64,000 nucleotides of DNA from Sphingobacterium zeae (lineage in GTDB: Bacteria > Bacteroidota > Bacteroidia > Sphingobacteriales > Sphingobacteriaceae): contig NZ_JAUTBA010000001.1 of the NCBI RefSeq assembly GCF_030818895.1, forward strand, positions 4,216,001 to 4,280,000, written 5' to 3'. Positions within the stretch are counted from its first letter, which is position 1. Each line of letters starts with the position of its first letter. Shown here piece after piece: positions 61,331 to 64,000 of this stretch. The notes beneath the pieces are model-generated. The model was not told the DNA's origin, made no database searches, and was given only the letters and a program-made list of their open reading frames with translations. The position numbers and the translations under genes are program-made.

Positions 61331-63193
61331 ATGAACCCATTTTTAGAACTGGGAATCCGTGAGGAAGTTGTTAATGCCATCTCAGAATTAGGTTTCGAAA
61401 AACCTTCTGAAATTCAGGAAAAAGCCATTCCTGTTTTATTGACTGGTAACGACGATTTTGTCGGATTAGCCCAAACTGGCACAGGAAAGACCGCGGCATT
61501 TGGTCTTCCATTATTAGAGCAATTAGACTTTTCTCAAAAACACCCACAGGCATTAATCCTTTGCCCTACTCGGGAATTATGTTTACAAATCTCAAAAGAT
61601 TTAGAAAAATTTGCTAAATACGTTAACAACGTACATGTTGTTGCTGTATATGGAGGTGCAAATATCTCAGACCAGCTACGTCAAATTAGACGTGGAGTGC
61701 AAATTGTAGTTGCGACCCCAGGTCGTATGTTGGATATCATTGGCAGAAATGCAATTGATTTCTCAAATGTAAAGTATGTTGTATTAGATGAAGCGGATGA
61801 GATGCTCAATATGGGCTTCAAAGAAGACATCAACAACATTTTGTCAGAAACTCCTGACGAGAAAAAAACTTGGTTATTTTCGGCAACGATGCCTTCTGAA
61901 GTGCGTCGTATCGCAAAGAATTATATGACCGACCCTGTTGAGCTTACTGTAGGTACAAAAAATACAGGTAATGCCAACATTGAACACCATTACTATTTGA
62001 TCAAAGCAAAAGATAAATATGCGGCGTTCAAACGTATTGTAGATTCAAATCCTGATATCTTTGGTATCGTATTTTGTCGTACAAAAATCGAGACGCAAGA
62101 TATTGCTGAAGCGTTGATCAAAGATGGTTACAATGCAGATTCATTGCATGGTGATTTATCCCAACAACAACGTGATAAAGTAATGAAACGTTACCGTGAC
62201 CGTAGTTTACAATTGTTGATCGCAACAGACGTAGCTGCTCGTGGTATTGATGTAAGTGACGTAACGCACGTAATCAACTTCTCGTTACCAGATGAAACAG
62301 AAAACTATACACACCGTTCAGGCCGTACAGCTCGTGCAGGTAAAACTGGTATTTCACTTTCTTTGGTAAACGTAAAAGAACTAAGCAAAATCCGTCATCT
62401 TGAAAAGATCATTGGTAAGCCTTTTGAGAAAAAGCAAGTCCCTCAAGGTGCTGAAGTTTGCGAAAAACAATTATTTTCGATCGTTAAAAAGATTGAAAAT
62501 GTTGAAGTGAACGATGAACAAATCAGCCCATTCTTGCCAGCAATTATGGAAAATTTGGAATCTCTTTCCAAAGAAGATATCATCAAAAGATTTGCTTCTC
62601 TTGAGTTCAACCGTTTCTTGGATTATTACAAAAACGCCCCAGATTTAAATATCGAAGCGCGCGACGGTTCTCGTGAAGACCGCGGTGATAGACGTGATGG
62701 TCGCTCTCGTGAAGGTTCAAAAGGTTACACACGTTTATTCATGAACTTAGGCTCAGTAGATGAATTCTCTCGTGGAGACATGTTGGGCTTTATCTGTAAC
62801 AATGCGAACATTTCAGGAAAATCTATTGGTAAAATTGATTTAAAGGGTGTATTTACATTCTTTGAAGTTCAAGATGCTGAGGTTGAGAAAGTATTCCAAG
62901 GATTCCAGAACGTAGATTACAACGGTCGTCAAGTACGCATCGAAGTATCTGGGGAAGGAAAAAGTGAAGGCCGTGGCGGAAGAAGCCGTGGTGGTGAACG
63001 TGGCGGAAGACGTGAAGGTGGATATCGTGGCGGTGATCGCGGTGGAAGACGTGAAGGTGGCTATGGTGGCGGCGAGCGCAGCGGAAGACGTGAAGGCGGA
63101 TTCAGCGGCGAGAGACGTGAGCGTAGCAGCAACAATGGCGGTGGCTTCCGTGATTTCTCTGGAAAACGTAAAGAATCAAAAAGTAAATACTAA
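61331..63193 (+). CDS. DEAD-box RNA helicase with DbpA-type RNA-binding domain and RGG tail
   Basis: 620 residues. The helicase core has Q-motif region GFEKPSEIQ, AQTGTGKT, PTRELC, TPGRML, DEADEML, SAT, DVAARGIDV and HRSGRTARAG. A C-terminal DbpA-like RRM (about residues 475-550: YTRLFMNLGSVDEFSRGDML) is followed by a glycine-arginine tail (residues about 555-610) made of near-repeats of GGRREGGYRGGDRGG. The layout is that of DeaD/CsdA-type helicases in ribosome assembly and cold adaptation. Its own promoter, a leader hairpin and a strong terminator make it a single-gene unit. Confidence 0.95.
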   Translation: MNPFLELGIREEVVNAISELGFEKPSEIQEKAIPVLLTGNDDFVGLAQTGTGKTAAFGLPLLEQLDFSQKHPQALILCPTRELCLQISKDLEKFAKYVNNVHVVAVYGGANISDQLRQIRRGVQIVVATPGRMLDIIGRNAIDFSNVKYVVLDEADEMLNMGFKEDINNILSETPDEKKTWLFSATMPSEVRRIAKNYMTDPVELTVGTKNTGNANIEHHYYLIKAKDKYAAFKRIVDSNPDIFGIVFCRTKIETQDIAEALIKDGYNADSLHGDLSQQQRDKVMKRYRDRSLQLLIATDVAARGIDVSDVTHVINFSLPDETENYTHRSGRTARAGKTGISLSLVNVKELSKIRHLEKIIGKPFEKKQVPQGAEVCEKQLFSIVKKIENVEVNDEQISPFLPAIMENLESLSKEDIIKRFASLEFNRFLDYYKNAPDLNIEARDGSREDRGDRRDGRSREGSKGYTRLFMNLGSVDEFSRGDMLGFICNNANISGKSIGKIDLKGVFTFFEVQDAEVEKVFQGFQNVDYNGRQVRIEVSGEGKSEGRGGRSRGGERGGRREGGYRGGDRGGRREGGYGGGERSGRREGGFSGERRERSSNNGGGFRDFSGKRKESKSKY

Positions 63194-63218
63194 GTAAACA
63201 GTATTTAAAATAGAGTTT

Positions 63219-63264
63219 AAAGACTCTGGTATAAAAGCACATAGCTTGATATACCAGAGTCTTT
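63219..63264 (+). terminator. Terminator of the DEAD-box helicase gene
   Basis: A 14-bp stem AAAGACTCTGGTAT / ATACCAGAGTCTTT with an 18-base loop, followed by TTGTG. It lies about 26 bases after the stop codon. Confidence 0.8.
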
Positions 63265-63373
63265 TTGTGTATACCACCATCTCCTCTTACATACGCATTA
63301 ATCCATGAATTGAATACGGCGGTCTCTATAAAAAAACGTAAATTAGCTGTATTATAAGAACTGGATTTTCACT

Positions 63374-64000
63374 ATGCCAACAGCAACGAGATTATTTGAT
63401 TTAGCATATCTTCAATATGATATTGCACCAGACTTTCCGATGTTTTCATTTAAAAAAGATAACAAATGGGTAAAACTGAGCAATACTGAATTTATTGAGC
63501 AAGTTAACCAGACATCGAAAGGTCTGATCGCACTAGGGGTGCAACCTGGCGAAAAGGTGGCCTTGATTAGTGAAAACCGTGTCGAATGGAATATACTTGA
63601 CTTTGCTATCCAACAAATTGGCGCTGTTATTGTCGCGATTTACCCCAATATTTCGACGTTGGATTATACCTATATTTTCAATCATGCCGAAATTAAAACC
63701 TGCATTGTCAGTTCAAAAGAACTCTATACAAAAATATTAACGATAAAAGATGATTGTCCTCAATTAAATGCGATCTACAGCTTCGAAAAAGAAGATGATC
63801 TCAACCATTGGAAGGATTTCGTTGCAAGTGGGGAGATTATTACAGATGAAACGCTAAACCAGCTACGTGATCATATAAAACCCGATGCCTTGGCGTCCAT
63901 CATTTATACCTCTGGAACAACAGGAAACCCAAAAGGCGTTATGTTGTCTCATAAAAATTTATTGGCAGATACTTATAGTAGCGAATATTCCTTTCCTGTC
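63374..64000 (+). CDS. Long-chain fatty-acid/acyl-CoA ligase (AMP-forming), cut by the window end
   Basis: The first 209 codons of an adenylate-forming ligase. The N-terminus is MPTATRLFDLAYLQYDIAP, with LIALGVQPGEKVALISENRVEWNILDFAIQQIGAVIVAIYPN and the adenylate signature IIYTSGTTGNPKGVMLSHKNL that binds ATP. This domain order fits long-chain fatty-acid-CoA ligases of the FadD15/ACSL type. The rest (about 400 residues) lies beyond base 64000. No promoter consensus was seen upstream. The gene is intact as far as it is visible. Confidence 0.9.
   Translation, partial: MPTATRLFDLAYLQYDIAPDFPMFSFKKDNKWVKLSNTEFIEQVNQTSKGLIALGVQPGEKVALISENRVEWNILDFAIQQIGAVIVAIYPNISTLDYTYIFNHAEIKTCIVSSKELYTKILTIKDDCPQLNAIYSFEKEDDLNHWKDFVASGEIITDETLNQLRDHIKPDALASIIYTSGTTGNPKGVMLSHKNLLADTYSSEYSFPV

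Noticed and set aside
62960..63130. Short DNA repeats in the helicase 3' end as a CRISPR-like array
   Set aside because: They are in frame, encode the Arg/Gly-rich tail, and have no spacers.
1..64000. tRNA or rRNA genes
   Set aside because: No T-loop-like GGTTCGAATCC-type sequence within a cloverleaf context and no rRNA signature was seen on either strand by eye.

Overview
The window is a chromosomal segment from a member of the Bacteroidota, most likely family Sphingobacteriaceae (Sphingobacterium- or Pedobacter-like). The evidence is a SusC/SusD pair, a TamL-type lipoprotein, lipoprotein and signal-peptide styles typical of the phylum, AT-rich spacers, and several promoters that fit the phylum consensus TTTG-N19..21-TAnnTTTG. 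No tRNA, rRNA, CRISPR array, prophage or intact insertion sequence was seen.

Layout. 0-3.4 kb: a LacI-type regulator convergent with an SDR oxidoreductase and mannonate dehydratase (hexuronate breakdown). 3.4-10.3 kb: a microaerobic module on the minus strand. It holds a FixL-like PAS kinase, a receiver-CRP/FNR fusion, a terminator, an FNR-type box, then a small lactate-dehydrogenase-like protein, hemN, ccoI and the 53-codon ccoS. 10.3-19.9 kb: housekeeping genes (ettA, clpC, recN, SprT-like) with two AT-rich unknown lipoproteins between them. 20-25.2 kb: a decayed accessory zone with a frameshifted small zinc-ribbon-like gene, a 20-residue-repeat exported protein next to a MutS-like ATPase, a pRiA4b ORF-3-like gene, and two truncated genes (YhcG-type nuclease and WGR protein) joined end to end. 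25.3-38.7 kb: TlpA-like protein, tamL, rRNA methyltransferase, MFS, an ABC transporter pair, an acetyltransferase, topoisomerase IV subunit A and msrA.

38.9-51.3 kb: a probable murein-peptide uptake and recycling locus. It contains a glycosylasparaginase, an NlpC/P60 peptidase, an L-Ala-D/L-Glu epimerase broken by a one-base frameshift, SusC, SusD, an M14 carboxypeptidase and an LD-carboxypeptidase. The last two follow dihydroorotase in one operon. 51.4-64 kb: an OmpR-type regulator, a TlpA-like lipoprotein, alaS, two universal stress proteins, two tandem OmpA paralogues, a DEAD-box helicase with an RGG tail, and a long-chain acyl-CoA ligase cut by the window end.

Two parts stand out. First, the oxygen circuit looks self-contained. 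The kinase keeps the FixL His and Arg at the spacing known from FixL, the response regulator fuses a receiver to a CRP/FNR domain with an E-x-x-S-R recognition helix, and a near-palindromic FNR box lies in front of the heme and cbb3-assembly genes. The first gene of that operon is a stand-alone N-terminal half of a D-lactate dehydrogenase with a cysteine-rich tail and no obvious assigned role. Second, the murein-peptide locus joins the enzyme set of Bacillus ykfABC and E. coli mpaA/ldcA to a SusCD importer.
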